64,000 nt of DNA from Sulfitobacter sp. M05 (lineage in GTDB: Bacteria; Pseudomonadota; Alphaproteobacteria; Rhodobacterales; Rhodobacteraceae), in the NCBI RefSeq assembly GCF_029285175.1, contig NZ_JABEDH010000001.1:1550001-1614000 (forward strand), written 5' to 3'. The notes beneath the pieces were generated by a model. The model ran no database searches and was not told the origin of the DNA. It saw only the letters and a program-made list of their open reading frames with translations. Both the position numbers and the translations under genes were made by a program. Positions 17,527-27,147 of the stretch are shown piece by piece (positions within the stretch are counted from its first letter, which is position 1; every line of letters begins with the position of its first letter).

Positions 17527-19014
17527 TTACCACCATTTCTCGGGCTTGGCTACAAATCCTGCGGCCTGTTCCAGCGCATAGGCGGAGGACAGCAGATCGG
17601 CCTCTTCCCATGGCCGTCCGATCAGTTGCAAGGCCATGGGCAGGCCTTTGTTATTCGTCCCGGTGGGTACCGCGATACCGGGCAGACCGGCAAGGTTCAC
17701 AGTGACGGTGAAAACATCGTTCAGATACATCTGCACCGGATCGGCCTCGGCCATTTCGCCCAGTCCAAATGCGGCAGACGGGGTGGCCGGCGTCAGAATG
17801 CTGTCAATGCCCTGTGCAAAGACGTTTTCAAAGTCACGCTTGATCAGGGTGCGCACCTTGCGGGCGCGGTTGTAATAGGCGTCATAGAAACCCGCCGACA
17901 GCACATAGGTCCCGATCATCACACGGCGCTGCACCTCTGCTCCGAATCCTTCGGCGCGGGTTTTTTCGTACATCTCGGTGATGCCGTCGCCGTGGTCGAG
18001 TTTCGCCCGGTGGCCATAGCGCACACCGTCATAGCGCGCGAGGTTGCTGGAGGCCTCGGCAGGGGCAATCACATAATAAGCCGGCAGCGCGTATTTGGTA
18101 TGCGGCAGGGAAATGTCGACGATCTCGGCGCCTGCATCCTTCATCATCGCGATGCCGTCCTGCCAAAGGGTTTCGATCTCCTCGGGCATACCCTCCATCC
18201 GGTATTCTTTTGGAATCCCGATTTTCTTACCACGCACATCCCCTGTTAGGGCCGCTTCGAAATTCGGCACAGGCAGATCAGCCGAGGTCGAATCCTTGGC
18301 ATCATAGCTGCACATGGCTTCCAGCATGATCGCCGCATCCCGCACGGATTTGGTCATCGGGCCAGCTTGGTCGAGGGAAGATGCAAAGGCCACAACACCC
18401 CAACGCGAGCATCGGCCATAGGTAGGCTTGATCCCGGTAGTGCCAGTAAACGCAGCGGGCTGACGGATGGAGCCGCCCGTGTCGGTGCCGGTTGCAGCAA
18501 GGCACAGGTCCGCCGCCACAGCCGACGCAGAGCCGCCTGATGATCCACCCGGTGTCAGCGCCGCATCGTCATTGCCACGCCGCCACGGGTTGACCGCATT
18601 GCCGTAAACGGATGTTTCATTGGACGACCCCATGGCGAATTCATCCATGTTCAGCTTGCCCAACATCACCGCCCCTGCATCAAACAAGTTCTGACTGACG
18701 GTGCTTTCGTACTCGGGCAGGAACCCTTCAAGAATGCGCGAACCCGCCTGCGACGGCACACCTTTGGTGCAAAACAGGTCTTTGATGCCAATCGGCAAGC
18801 CACACATCGCGGGCGCATCGCCATCTTTCAGACGTGCATCGGCCTTGGCCGCCTGCTCCAGCGCAATCTCTGGGGTGTGGTGGACAAAAGCGTTCAACGC
18901 CCCTGCCCCGTCAATCGCCTTCAGACAGGCTTCGGTCAGCTCTTTCGACGTGGTTTCACCAGCACGCAGTGCATCGCGGGCTTCGGCAAGGCCCAGTTTG
19001 TTCAGATCGGTCAT
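17527..19014 (-). CDS. gatA: Glu-tRNA(Gln)/Asp-tRNA(Asn) amidotransferase subunit A
   Basis: This 495-residue amidase-signature enzyme has the Ser-cisSer-Lys triad motifs: [17 protein letters not shown] (Lys), and [18 protein letters not shown] followed by [15 protein letters not shown]. It releases ammonia from glutamine and passes it to GatB for conversion of misacylated tRNA. Its start overlaps the gatC stop by one base (TAATG). GatB is not in the window, which is common in Rhodobacterales where gatB lies elsewhere. The length and motifs are complete. Confidence 0.96.
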   Translation of the reverse strand: MTDLNKLGLAEARDALRAGETTSKELTEACLKAIDGAGALNAFVHHTPEIALEQAAKADARLKDGDAPAMCGLPIGIKDLFCTKGVPSQAGSRILEGFLPEYESTVSQNLFDAGAVMLGKLNMDEFAMGSSNETSVYGNAVNPWRRGNDDAALTPGGSSGGSASAVAADLCLAATGTDTGGSIRQPAAFTGTTGIKPTYGRCSRWGVVAFASSLDQAGPMTKSVRDAAIMLEAMCSYDAKDSTSADLPVPNFEAALTGDVRGKKIGIPKEYRMEGMPEEIETLWQDGIAMMKDAGAEIVDISLPHTKYALPAYYVIAPAEASSNLARYDGVRYGHRAKLDHGDGITEMYEKTRAEGFGAEVQRRVMIGTYVLSAGFYDAYYNRARKVRTLIKRDFENVFAQGIDSILTPATPSAAFGLGEMAEADPVQMYLNDVFTVTVNLAGLPGIAVPTGTNNKGLPMALQLIGRPWEEADLLSSAYALEQAAGFVAKPEKWW

Positions 19015-19301
19015 TATTCCACCACCTTCGGTACAGCAAAGAAACCTTCACGCGCATCGGGCGCATTCTTCAGGATCTTCTCCTGCTGATCCCCGTCCGT
19101 CACCTCATCCACACGGCGCTTCAGCCGCTGGGGAGTTACAGATGTCATCGGCTCAATACCTTCGACATCCACTTCGCTCAGCTGCTCAATAAACCCCAAA
19201 ATTCCGTTGAACTCCTGCGCCAAAGCCGGAAGTGCATCCGGCTCGACCTTGATCCGGGCCAGTTTTGCCACACGCGCGGCGGTGTTTTCATCAATGGACA
19301 T
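19014..19301 (-). CDS. gatC: Glu-tRNA(Gln)/Asp-tRNA(Asn) amidotransferase subunit C
   Basis: This 95-residue subunit stabilises GatA-GatB. The N-terminal helix [21 protein letters not shown], the middle [21 protein letters not shown] and the C-terminal RVDEVTDGD...[20 protein letters not shown], shown here in shorter parts, are typical. It is translationally coupled to gatA by a one-base overlap. Confidence 0.95.
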   Translation of the reverse strand: MSIDENTAARVAKLARIKVEPDALPALAQEFNGILGFIEQLSEVDVEGIEPMTSVTPQRLKRRVDEVTDGDQQEKILKNAPDAREGFFAVPKVVE

Positions 19302-19424
19302 GGGGCTTCCCTTGCAGCGATCTCATTTTCCCTGCCAATACCGCCCCTAGCGCCCCCTCGCAAGGGGAGGCTGGTGCTTGAAGGCAAAGACGTTAAGATC
19401 GGGCCAAATCTTAGGGAGTTTTAC

Positions 19425-20120
19425 ATGAAAATCATCTGGCTTGGCCACGGCTCGTTCCGCTTTGAAATTGAGGATCAGGTTGTGCTGCTTGATCCTTGGC
19501 TCAACGGCAATCCCATGATGACAGAGGACCAACATGCCGCAGCCATCACCGGGGCCACGCATATTCTGGTGACCCACGCGCATTTCGACCACATTACGGA
19601 TGTCGTCGCGATTTCAAAACAGACCGGCGCACCGGTATCGGGGATGTACGAGCTTGCACAATTCCTGGCCGCAGAGGGCGCTGTGGAAGGTCAGGCCTTT
19701 AACATGGGCGGCACCATTGCAATTGGCGACAAAGTATCGGCCAGCATGGTGCCCGCCTCGCATTCATCATCAGCCGATGTGGCGAACACCCGCCGCTATA
19801 TGGGCAATGAGAGCGGTTTTATCCTGCGCGGTGAGGGGCATAGCCTCTATATTTCGGGCGATACAGGCATCATGGCCGACATGGACTGGATCGGAGATTT
19901 CTACAAACCCGACGTCGGCATCCTGTCCGCGGGCGGGCATTATACAATGGGCATGGCCGAGGCAGCCTATGCCGCGAAACGCTATTTCGACTTCAAGACC
20001 GTGATCCCCTGCCACTACCGCACCATGCCCGTTCTGGAACAATCCGCGAAAGTGCTGGCCGACGGGCTGCCTGGGGTCAATGTCGTCGAACCGGAGGTCT
20101 TGCAGGCCATCGAGGTTTAA
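19425..20120 (+). CDS. UPF0173 metal-dependent hydrolase (metallo-beta-lactamase fold)
   Basis: This 231-residue cytosolic protein has the metallo-beta-lactamase fold. The motifs are WLGHGSFRFEIE, VLLDPWLNGNP, the metal site THAHFDHITD, MVPASHSSS, ISGDTGIMADM and VIPCHYRTMPVL. The family (E. coli UlaG-like / YtkL) has no proven substrate in most species. The ATG at 19425 has AGGGAG upstream; longer in-frame readings run antisense to gatA. It converges on tadA with a four-base overlap of the stop regions. Confidence 0.88.
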   Translation: MKIIWLGHGSFRFEIEDQVVLLDPWLNGNPMMTEDQHAAAITGATHILVTHAHFDHITDVVAISKQTGAPVSGMYELAQFLAAEGAVEGQAFNMGGTIAIGDKVSASMVPASHSSSADVANTRRYMGNESGFILRGEGHSLYISGDTGIMADMDWIGDFYKPDVGILSAGGHYTMGMAEAAYAAKRYFDFKTVIPCHYRTMPVLEQSAKVLADGLPGVNVVEPEVLQAIEV

Positions 20121-20572
20121 CCGCCTCTTTTCCCCGCAAAAAATGCCTTCAGCATTTTTTCGGACGCGGCAGCATTTATCCCGTCATAGACTTCGGGCGC
20201 GTGATGGCACTGGGCATGGGCAAACACCCGTGCCCCCTGCGCCACGCCGCCGGATTTGGGATCACCCGCCCCGTAATACAGCCGCCCGATCCGGCTGGCC
20301 GCAATCGCGGCGGCACACATCGCGCAAGGTTCCAGCGTCACATAGAGGTCATGCCCGATCAGGCGCTCCGACCCAAGCGCCGCACAGGCCGCACGGATCG
20401 CCAGCACCTCGGCATGGGCCGTGGGATCACTTAACTCGCGGGTCCGGTTGCCAGCCTGTGCCACCACCAAACCCGCAGCATTGACCACAACCGCGCCCAC
20501 CGGCACCTCGCCGCGCCCGCCCGCTGCCTCCGCCTCGCGCAGGGCCACATCCATGTAAGATCGAAATACCAT
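20117..20572 (-). CDS. tadA: tRNA-specific adenosine deaminase
   Basis: This 151-residue zinc deaminase makes inosine at position 34 of tRNA-Arg(ACG). The motifs HAEVLAIRAA (zinc His and catalytic Glu) and EPCAMCAAAIAASRIGRLYYG (zinc Cys pair, shown in part PCAMC) are intact. The ATG at 20572 was chosen over an upstream TTG at 20590. It is divergent from the pseudouridine synthase gene. Confidence 0.92.
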   Translation of the reverse strand: MVFRSYMDVALREAEAAGGRGEVPVGAVVVNAAGLVVAQAGNRTRELSDPTAHAEVLAIRAACAALGSERLIGHDLYVTLEPCAMCAAAIAASRIGRLYYGAGDPKSGGVAQGARVFAHAQCHHAPEVYDGINAAASEKMLKAFFAGKRGG

Positions 20573-20634
20573 TGCACCACCGGACCGCAAACCACGCCCT
20601 TTCGCAAGTCCGTCAAAGGCGCTAAGGCAGGCTT

Positions 20635-21477
20635 ATGAATGACACACCCCATACCGACAAGCCCGATACCGGCACACCCAAGGGCGACCGCATCGCCAAG
20701 GTTCTGTCGCGCGCAGGCGTTGCCTCGCGCCGCGAAGCCGAACGGATGATCGAAGCCGGCCGCGTCAGCGTCAACGGAACACAGATCTCCTCGCCAGCGC
20801 TGAACGTCACCGACAAGGACCGGATCAGCGTCGACGGCAAACCGCTGGCCGAACCGGAACCACCGCGCCTGTGGCTTTATCACAAGCCAACCGGCCTTGT
20901 GACCACCACCCGCGACGACAAGGGACGCCCCACAATCTATGATGATCTGCCCGCCGACATGCCGCGGGTGATGAGCGTCGGACGGCTTGATCTCAACTCC
21001 GAAGGCTTGCTGTTGCTGACCAACGACGGCGGCATCAAACGCCAGTTGGAACTGCCAAGCACGGGCTGGCTGCGCCGCTACCGCGTGCGGGTGAACGGCC
21101 GCCCCTCGGACGAAGCGCTGGAACCTCTGCGCAAGGGAATCACCATCGAAGGCGAGAAATTCCTGCCCATGGCCGTGACGCTGGACCGCCAGCAAGGGGC
21201 AAACGCATGGCTGACAATTGGCCTGCGCGAAGGCAAGAACCGCGAAATCCGCCGCGCCATGGATGCCGTCGGCATGTCGGTGAACCGGCTGATCCGCATC
21301 AGCTATGGCCCCTTCCAGCTGGGCGAGCTGAAACAAGGCGAGGTCGAAGAGCTGCGCCGCAAAGTAGTACGCGACCAGCTGGGGCTGGTGTTGGAGGACA
21401 ATACCGGCACCGCCACGAAAAAGCCGAAAGCCGTGCAGCACGGATCGCGCAAGCGGCCCGGAAAACCGCGCCGCTGA
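20635..21477 (+). CDS. RsuA/RluB-type pseudouridine synthase
   Basis: This 280-residue rRNA modification enzyme has an N-terminal S4 RNA-binding domain (RIAKVLSRAGVASRREAERM) and a PseudoU_synth_2 domain with the catalytic-Asp motif GRLDLNSEGLLLLTND, plus GKNREIRRAMDAVGMSVNRLIR. The layout matches RluB (23S rRNA near position 2605) better than the shorter RsuA or RluE. The C-terminal tail is Lys/Arg-rich, as in other alphaproteobacterial members. The exact target base is inferred. Confidence 0.88.
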   Translation: MNDTPHTDKPDTGTPKGDRIAKVLSRAGVASRREAERMIEAGRVSVNGTQISSPALNVTDKDRISVDGKPLAEPEPPRLWLYHKPTGLVTTTRDDKGRPTIYDDLPADMPRVMSVGRLDLNSEGLLLLTNDGGIKRQLELPSTGWLRRYRVRVNGRPSDEALEPLRKGITIEGEKFLPMAVTLDRQQGANAWLTIGLREGKNREIRRAMDAVGMSVNRLIRISYGPFQLGELKQGEVEELRRKVVRDQLGLVLEDNTGTATKKPKAVQHGSRKRPGKPRR

Positions 21478-21614
21478 CAGCGCAGCCAGTCAGGGAAACA
21501 GGCCGGAAACCCCCGCAATTTCCGGCCCCCGCTGGCAAGCCGTTTGCAAAATTCCCCGTTCCCTTCGCCTGGCAATCTCCGTAAACACGCAGACAACACA
21601 AATGCGGAGCCCCC

Positions 21615-22433
21615 ATGACCGATCTTCTGACACTTGAAAACCTTGGCAATTTGCTGGTGCTGTGCTTTTTGCAGGCGGTACTGGGCTTTGATAACCTGCT
21701 CTATATCTCGATCGAAAGCCAACGCGCACCGGTTGCCCAACAAGCCGCTGTGCGCCGCTGGGGCATCATCATCGCCGTCGCCCTGCGCATCGTGCTGTTG
21801 TTTGTCATCATCCGTCTGCTTGAGGCGATGTCGGAACCCTTCTTTATCCTCAATTGGGAGGGTGTGATCACCGGCGGCGTCAACTTTGCCACGCTGGTCT
21901 TCATCATCGGAGGTGCCTTCATCATGTACACCGCGGTCAAGGAAATCGGACATATGCTGTCGATTGAACACCTGGACACCGACGTCGAAGCTAAATCAGG
22001 CAAGTCCGCCACCCAAGTGGTCGCTTTGATCGTAATGATGAACTTGATTTTCTCATTTGATTCAGTGCTTTCCGCCCTTGCGATCACGGATGTCTTTATC
22101 GTTCTGGCGACCGCTATCATTCTGTCGGGCATCGCCATGCTGGTGCTTGCTGACAGTGTTACGCGGTTTCTGGAATCCAACCGCATGTACGAGGTTTTGG
22201 GCCTGTTCATCCTGTTGATCGTCGGCATTGTCCTGCTGGGCGAGGCCGGTCAGGCCGCAGCCCACGCCATGCACGATCCCGATCTGGCCCTGCGCTTCTT
22301 CGGCTACGAAGTGGTGCCGATGTCCAAAACCACCTTCTACTTCTCGGTTGTCGTTTTGGTCGCCGTCGAGGTGATCCAGTCGGGCTATACCCGCAAACTC
22401 AATGCAGAGCGGCGCACCGGCACACGTCACTAG
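21615..22433 (+). CDS. TerC family integral membrane protein
   Basis: This 272-residue protein has about seven to nine membrane helices and the TerC metal-site motifs LGFDNLLYI in the second helix and FSFDSVLSALAIT in the middle helices. TerC proteins were named from tellurite resistance; related family members export Mn2+ and supply metal to secreted enzymes. The ATG at 21615 follows a 137-base gap after the pseudouridine synthase gene. It opens the run of membrane and TelA-type genes downstream, and the gap to the next gene is 43 bases. Confidence 0.88.
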   Translation: MTDLLTLENLGNLLVLCFLQAVLGFDNLLYISIESQRAPVAQQAAVRRWGIIIAVALRIVLLFVIIRLLEAMSEPFFILNWEGVITGGVNFATLVFIIGGAFIMYTAVKEIGHMLSIEHLDTDVEAKSGKSATQVVALIVMMNLIFSFDSVLSALAITDVFIVLATAIILSGIAMLVLADSVTRFLESNRMYEVLGLFILLIVGIVLLGEAGQAAAHAMHDPDLALRFFGYEVVPMSKTTFYFSVVVLVAVEVIQSGYTRKLNAERRTGTRH

Positions 22434-22476
22434 CGCCGGTCCGCCGGAACACCTATGTTAACCCCAGAGAGGGACC

Positions 22477-22707
22477 ATGGCCCGTTTGCTGTTCATTTTG
22501 ATTGCCGTCGCAGCCTGTGTTGCACTGGTTGTCATATTACACGCACTCTGGACCGCTATCACACAAGCAGGCCGCGACAGGCTGAGCCCCGCATCGGGGA
22601 TAACAAAGGGACAAGTCATGGCATCATCCGGCATTCAAAAGGCCGCCTATATCGCGTTGATCGTTGTCCTGTTTGGCGCGGCTTCCGGCTGGCTCGGAGG
22701 GCTTTAA
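22477..22707 (+). CDS. Small hypothetical protein with two membrane helices
   Basis: This 76-residue protein consists of two hydrophobic helices (residues about 4-28 and 52-74) joined by a short basic polar loop with the segment QAGRDRLSPASG. GAGAGGGA precedes the ATG. It lies 43 bases after terC and three bases before the XpaC gene, so it belongs to the same transcript. I do not recognise a family. A membrane hairpin of this size could be a partner or anchor for the adjacent XpaC/TelA proteins; this is inference from position only. Confidence 0.6.
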   Translation: MARLLFILIAVAACVALVVILHALWTAITQAGRDRLSPASGITKGQVMASSGIQKAAYIALIVVLFGAASGWLGGL

Positions 22708-22710
22708 GCG

Positions 22711-23598
22711 ATGGCGCAACGTTTTGGCGGCAAATACAGCCCTGACGGCGACAACAGCCCCCCCGCCGAGCAACGGCGGCGGCGCGTGCAGGTCAACCCG
22801 GCTGGCGGACGCAGCAACGTCATGTTTATCCCCGCCATTCCGCTGGTCGCCACGACCTTGGGGGATGGTGCCGTGCCAATGACACTGGGGCTGGCCGGTG
22901 CCGGTCTGTGGACCCTGTCGGCATGGCTGCTGCGCGAGGGCTTGATGGCACATGCCGCCTTTGAGGACCGCAAGGTCGCCCGCCGCCCGGCCCTGCCCCG
23001 CAAGATTTTCGCAGCCGTCGGTTTCGGGTTCGGCACCGCGCTGGCCGTCATGGCGCATCAGAACACCGCGGACATCCTTTCCCCGCTGCTGTTCGGCATC
23101 TGCACCACCGCGCTGCATTTGGCCGCCTTTGGCATCGACCCGCTGAAATCCAAGGGCATGGAGGGCATCGACACCTTCCAGCAAGATCGCGTGGCCCGTG
23201 TTGTCGATGAGGCCGAAAAACACCTCAGCGCCATGACAGACGCACTGCTGCGTGCCGGTGATCGTCAGGCCCGTGCCAAACTGGAAGATTTTCAGGACGC
23301 GGCCCGCACCCTGATCCGCACAGTCGAAGAAGACCCGCGTGACCTGACAGCCGCCCGCAAATATCTTGGCGTCTATCTGCAAGGGGCGCGCGATGCCTCG
23401 ATCAAATTTGCCGATATCTACAGCCGCACCCAGGATACCGATGCACGCAACGACTACATCGCGCTGCTGGATGACCTGGAACAGAATTTCGCCGCCCGCA
23501 CCCAGAAATCGCTGCTGGATGACCGCAGTGACCTGACCATTGAAATCGACGTGCTGCGCGAGCGGCTGTCGCGTGAAGGGGTGCGTCTGGAACGCTGA
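22711..23598 (+). CDS. XpaC-like protein (5-bromo-4-chloroindolyl phosphate hydrolysis family)
   Basis: This 295-residue protein has a basic disordered N-terminus, two or three hydrophobic segments at about residues 38-120, and a helical C-terminal domain (GMEGIDTFQQDRVARVVDEAEKHLSAM onward, quoted in part) that matches XpaC. In Bacillus subtilis xpaC stands next to yaaN, a TelA homologue; here too TelA follows 31 bases downstream. XpaC was named from a phosphatase-like phenotype, but it has no known catalytic site. It probably acts at the inner membrane with TelA. Confidence 0.82.
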   Translation: MAQRFGGKYSPDGDNSPPAEQRRRRVQVNPAGGRSNVMFIPAIPLVATTLGDGAVPMTLGLAGAGLWTLSAWLLREGLMAHAAFEDRKVARRPALPRKIFAAVGFGFGTALAVMAHQNTADILSPLLFGICTTALHLAAFGIDPLKSKGMEGIDTFQQDRVARVVDEAEKHLSAMTDALLRAGDRQARAKLEDFQDAARTLIRTVEEDPRDLTAARKYLGVYLQGARDASIKFADIYSRTQDTDARNDYIALLDDLEQNFAARTQKSLLDDRSDLTIEIDVLRERLSREGVRLER

Positions 23599-23629
23599 CC
23601 CCTCCCATCACTTTAAGGAACCGGAATAC

Positions 23630-24826
23630 ATGTCTGACACCGTAAGAGAAAAAGCCGCCCAATCCATCGCACTGGTTGAAGAGGTGACCGCCGTTGTCCT
23701 GCCCGAACCGATGCAGGCAAACGAGATTGTCCCGCTTGAAAAGGCCGACAAACCCTTGGGCGATGAGATCAAGCGCCGCATGGCTGAGATTGACATGGGC
23801 GACACCCAGTCGATTGTTTCTTTCGGCTCTGCCGCTCAGGCCGAGTTGCAGGAAATCAGCCAGTCCATGCTGGCCGATGTACGCAACAAGGATGTCGGGC
23901 CGGCCGGCGACTCACTGCGCAATATCGTCACCACCATCCGCGGTTTCTCTGTGTCGGAACTGGACGTGCGCCGCGACCGCAGCTGGTGGGAAAAACTGCT
24001 GGGCCGCGCCGCGCCCTTTGCGAAATTCACCGCCAAATTCGAAGAAGTTCAGGATCAGATCGACCGCATCACCGACAACCTGCTGAGCCACGAACATACG
24101 CTGCTCAAGGACATCAAGTCGCTGGATATGCTCTATGAAAAGACATTGCAGTTCTATGATGAACTGGCGCTCTATATCGCAGCTGGCGAGGCCAAGCTGG
24201 CCGAACTGGACGCAACTGCCATCCCCGCCAAAGAGCAAGAAGTCGAAGCCGCCCCCGAGAATGACGCGGTGATGGTGGCACAGGAACTGCGGGACATGCG
24301 CGCCGCGCGTGACGACCTGGAACGCCGTGTGCATGACCTCAAACTGACGCGTCAGGTGACCATGCAATCGCTGCCGTCTATCCGTCTGGTACAGGAAAAC
24401 GACAAATCACTGGTCACCAAAATTAATTCGACCCTCGTGAACACCGTGCCTCTGTGGGAAACCCAACTGGCACAGGCCGTTACGATCCAGCGCTCTGCCG
24501 AGGCCGCAGTTGCGGTGCGCGAAGCCAATGATCTGACCAACGAGCTGCTGACTTCGAATGCCAAAAACCTGCGCGACAGCAACAAAATCATCCGTCAGGA
24601 AATGGAACGTGGTGTGTTCGACATCGAAGCCGTGAAAAAGGCAAATGCCGATCTGATCGGCACCATCGAGGAATCGCTGCAAATCGCCGATGAAGGCAAA
24701 GCCAACCGTGCTGCCGCCGAAGTCGAGCTGAAGGAAATGGAAGCCAAACTGCGCGACACGCTGGCCGCTGCCAAAGCCAAAAAGACCGGCCTTGGCGATA
24801 CCACAGCCGGCTCCGTTTCAGGCTAA
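23630..24826 (+). CDS. telA: TelA/KlaA family toxic anion resistance protein
   Basis: This 398-residue protein is almost entirely helical and without membrane segments. The family features are the SIVSFGSAAQAELQEISQSML segment (in part), SELDVRRDRSWWEKLLG, and the long coiled coil ending in LKEMEAKLRDTLAAAKA. TelA/KlaA proteins are linked to tellurite and envelope-stress tolerance, but the mechanism is not known. The start at 23630 has AAGGAA upstream. The stop is seven bases before the DUF2927 gene, so these are one operon with XpaC. Confidence 0.9.
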   Translation: MSDTVREKAAQSIALVEEVTAVVLPEPMQANEIVPLEKADKPLGDEIKRRMAEIDMGDTQSIVSFGSAAQAELQEISQSMLADVRNKDVGPAGDSLRNIVTTIRGFSVSELDVRRDRSWWEKLLGRAAPFAKFTAKFEEVQDQIDRITDNLLSHEHTLLKDIKSLDMLYEKTLQFYDELALYIAAGEAKLAELDATAIPAKEQEVEAAPENDAVMVAQELRDMRAARDDLERRVHDLKLTRQVTMQSLPSIRLVQENDKSLVTKINSTLVNTVPLWETQLAQAVTIQRSAEAAVAVREANDLTNELLTSNAKNLRDSNKIIRQEMERGVFDIEAVKKANADLIGTIEESLQIADEGKANRAAAEVELKEMEAKLRDTLAAAKAKKTGLGDTTAGSVSG

Positions 24827-24832
24827 GCACAG

Positions 24833-25789
24833 ATGACGCGGCGGGCCCCTGATATGATCCGGCGTTGGGGCGTGGCAGCTTGTGCCGCGTTCCTTGCCTC
24901 TTGCGCGGTTGAACCGCCGGTAACGCCGGTCAAAAAACCGCAAGCGCGACCCGCCGTTGTCGCCCCCCCCCCGGTTGTCGCCAAACCAACCTCGCAAGAA
25001 AGCGCGAGATTGCGGCAGTACTTCAATCAGGTGGAACGGGCTCAGCGCAGTCAGGGCCTGTTGCGCGTCGATGGTGGTGGCTCCGACACACCGTTTACCG
25101 CCGACATGCTGGCGCGCAATTTTGAACAGATTGCCTTCTTTAACGAATACGACGGCAATTTTTCCGGCCGTGGCGGGGCCAGCCCGCTGCGCCGTTGGTC
25201 CGCCCCGGTGCGCATGAAAGTGATCTTTGGCCAAGGGGTGCCGCCCTCACAACGCACATCCGATCGGAATGCGGTCAACAGCTACGCCCGCCGTCTGGCG
25301 CGGGTCACGGGCCATCCGGTTGCAACCAAGGGCGCGCCAAACTTTATCGTAATCATTGCCTCCGAAGATGACCGGGCCGAGACGCTGGCACAGGCCGCCG
25401 CCAGCGTGCCGGGCATTTCGACCAGCTCGCTTGTGGCGTTCCAGAATATGCGCCGCGACACCTATTGCGCCGTAGCCGCTTTTGCCGGCGGGGCGGATGA
25501 CACCACCTATACGGCTGCTGTGGCGGTGATCCGTGCAGAAAACCCCGATCTGCTGCGCCTGTCCTGCATCCACGAGGAACTGGCTCAAGGGCTGGGCCTG
25601 GCCAATGACAGCCCCGCCGCGCGCCCCTCGATCTTTAACGATGACGACGAATTCGCCTTGCTGACCGACCATGACGAATTGCTGCTGAAAATGCTCTATG
25701 ATCCCCGACTGCACAGCGGCATGAACGCCAAAGACGCAGCCCCCCTAACCCGCATCATCGCACGTGAATTAACGGGTGGGCCATTGTAA
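24833..25789 (+). CDS. DUF2927 lipoprotein
   Basis: This 318-residue protein has a lipoprotein-type signal (FLASC), a Pro/Lys/Val-rich linker (PVTPVKKPQARP), and a DUF2927 domain at roughly residues 75-300. The domain contains LRLSCIHEELAQGLGLANDSP, quoted here as CIHEELAQGLGL; the HE-H-like pattern resembles a zincin helix but the third ligand is uncertain, so peptidase activity is not assured. DUF2927 proteins are common in Rhodobacterales and unstudied. The gene sits between telA and the SPFH gene. Confidence 0.8.
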   Translation: MTRRAPDMIRRWGVAACAAFLASCAVEPPVTPVKKPQARPAVVAPPPVVAKPTSQESARLRQYFNQVERAQRSQGLLRVDGGGSDTPFTADMLARNFEQIAFFNEYDGNFSGRGGASPLRRWSAPVRMKVIFGQGVPPSQRTSDRNAVNSYARRLARVTGHPVATKGAPNFIVIIASEDDRAETLAQAAASVPGISTSSLVAFQNMRRDTYCAVAAFAGGADDTTYTAAVAVIRAENPDLLRLSCIHEELAQGLGLANDSPAARPSIFNDDDEFALLTDHDELLLKMLYDPRLHSGMNAKDAAPLTRIIARELTGGPL

Positions 25790-25839
25790 CCCCTTCCCGA
25801 GTTTTCCGCGCTAAGAAACTGACGTAAAGGACCAATCAC

Positions 25840-26967
25840 ATGGGTATTTTCGATTTCCTCTCCGGCGAATTCATCGACGTCATCCACTGGGTCGACGACA
25901 CCCGCGACACCATGGTCTGGCGCTTTGAACGTGAAGCCCATGAAATCAAATACGGGGCCAAGCTGACTGTGCGCGAAGGACAGGCGGCGGTGTTTGTGCA
26001 TGAGGGCCAGCTGGCCGATGTCTTTACCCCCGGCATGTATATGCTGGAAACCAACAACATGCCGATCCTGACCACGCTGCAACATTGGGACCACGGCTTC
26101 AAAAGCCCGTTTAAATCGGAAATCTACTACGTCAACACCACGCGGTTCAACGATCTGAAATGGGGCACCAAAAACCCGATCATCGTACGTGACCCCGAAT
26201 TTGGCCCGGTCCGTTTGCGCGCCTATGGCACCTATTCCGTAAGGGTCAGTGATCCGGCGCGGTTCCTGACTGAAATCGTCGGCACCGACGGCGAATTCAC
26301 CATGGACGAGATCAGCTATCAGATCCGCAACATCATCGTACAGGAATTCTCCCGCACCATCGCCCGCGCCCAGATCCCAGTGCTGGACATGGCCGCCAAT
26401 ACCCGCGAACTCAGCCAGTTGGTGGGCCGCGAAATTGCCGCACAGCTGGCGGAGTATGGGCTGACCCTGCCGGAACTCTATATCGAGAATATTTCGCTTC
26501 CCCCTGCTGTCGAGGCGGTGATGGACAAGCGTTCCTCGATGGGCGTTATCGGCAACCTTAATGAGTATATGCAGTTTCAGGCCGCAGAGGCACTGGGGCG
26601 TGACGGGGCGGGCGCAGGTGCCATTCAGGCAGGCTTGGGCGCGGGCCTTGGTATTCAGATCGGTCAGGCCGCCGCCGCCACTGCCGGCCCATGGGGGGCC
26701 AGACCCGCAGCACCACAGGCCTCCGCACCGCAAGCCCCGATGGCACCGCCCCCGCCCCCGGTGGAACATGTCTGGCACATCGCTGTCGCAGGCGAGACAA
26801 CCGGCCCGTTCTCCAAGGCTGCGATGGGACGCAAAGTGACCGAAGGTGCCCTGACCCGCAACACCTATGTCTGGACCCCTGGTCAGGACGGCTGGCAGCG
26901 GGCCGAGGACGTGACCGAACTGGCGCAGCTCTTTACCGTGATGCCACCGCCTCCGCCGGCGGCGTAA
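25840..26967 (+). CDS. SPFH (virion-core-like) protein with C-terminal GYF_2 domain
   Basis: This 375-residue protein has an SPFH_2/virion-core-like domain at residues about 1-240 (IDVIHWVDDTRDTMVWRFE, YMLETNNMPILTTLQHWDHG), an Ala/Gly/Pro-rich linker and a GYF_2 domain at residues about 308-370 (VWHIAVAGETTGPFSKAAM, TYVWTPGQDGW). No membrane helix is present. The SPFH part resembles Bacillus YdjI, which recruits partners to stressed membranes together with the zinc-ribbon protein YdjG. The next gene here encodes such a zinc-ribbon protein. The GYF_2 domain probably binds proline-rich peptides. AAAGGA precedes the start. Confidence 0.88.
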   Translation: MGIFDFLSGEFIDVIHWVDDTRDTMVWRFEREAHEIKYGAKLTVREGQAAVFVHEGQLADVFTPGMYMLETNNMPILTTLQHWDHGFKSPFKSEIYYVNTTRFNDLKWGTKNPIIVRDPEFGPVRLRAYGTYSVRVSDPARFLTEIVGTDGEFTMDEISYQIRNIIVQEFSRTIARAQIPVLDMAANTRELSQLVGREIAAQLAEYGLTLPELYIENISLPPAVEAVMDKRSSMGVIGNLNEYMQFQAAEALGRDGAGAGAIQAGLGAGLGIQIGQAAAATAGPWGARPAAPQASAPQAPMAPPPPPVEHVWHIAVAGETTGPFSKAAMGRKVTEGALTRNTYVWTPGQDGWQRAEDVTELAQLFTVMPPPPPAA

Positions 26968-27147
26968 TCGCCCGGCTTCAATGGCATAAATCAATCGCAA
27001 GGGGGCCCGGAAACATTAGTGTTCCCTTGCTTTACCCTCCACCAATTTGCCTCCTATCCCCGCGCCCCACTGCCCGCCGCCCCAACCGCCACACCAACGG
27101 GGCAAACCACGCTGGCAGAGCGCTGCTTTGGGCGCTATGTCTGAACT

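Noticed and set aside
20431..21441. 336-codon minus-strand frame
   Set aside because: It runs antisense to the pseudouridine synthase gene, whose motifs are complete; the composition is that of a shadow frame.
22446..22466. GGAAC word upstream of the small membrane protein gene in the TelA cluster
   Set aside because: At 16 or 17 bases downstream there is no GTT box (GAGA instead), so it is not an EcfG-type promoter; the TelA cluster is therefore not placed in the EcfG regulon.
25696..27000. 434-codon minus-strand frame
   Set aside because: It lies opposite the SPFH-GYF gene and has no start signal or known domain.
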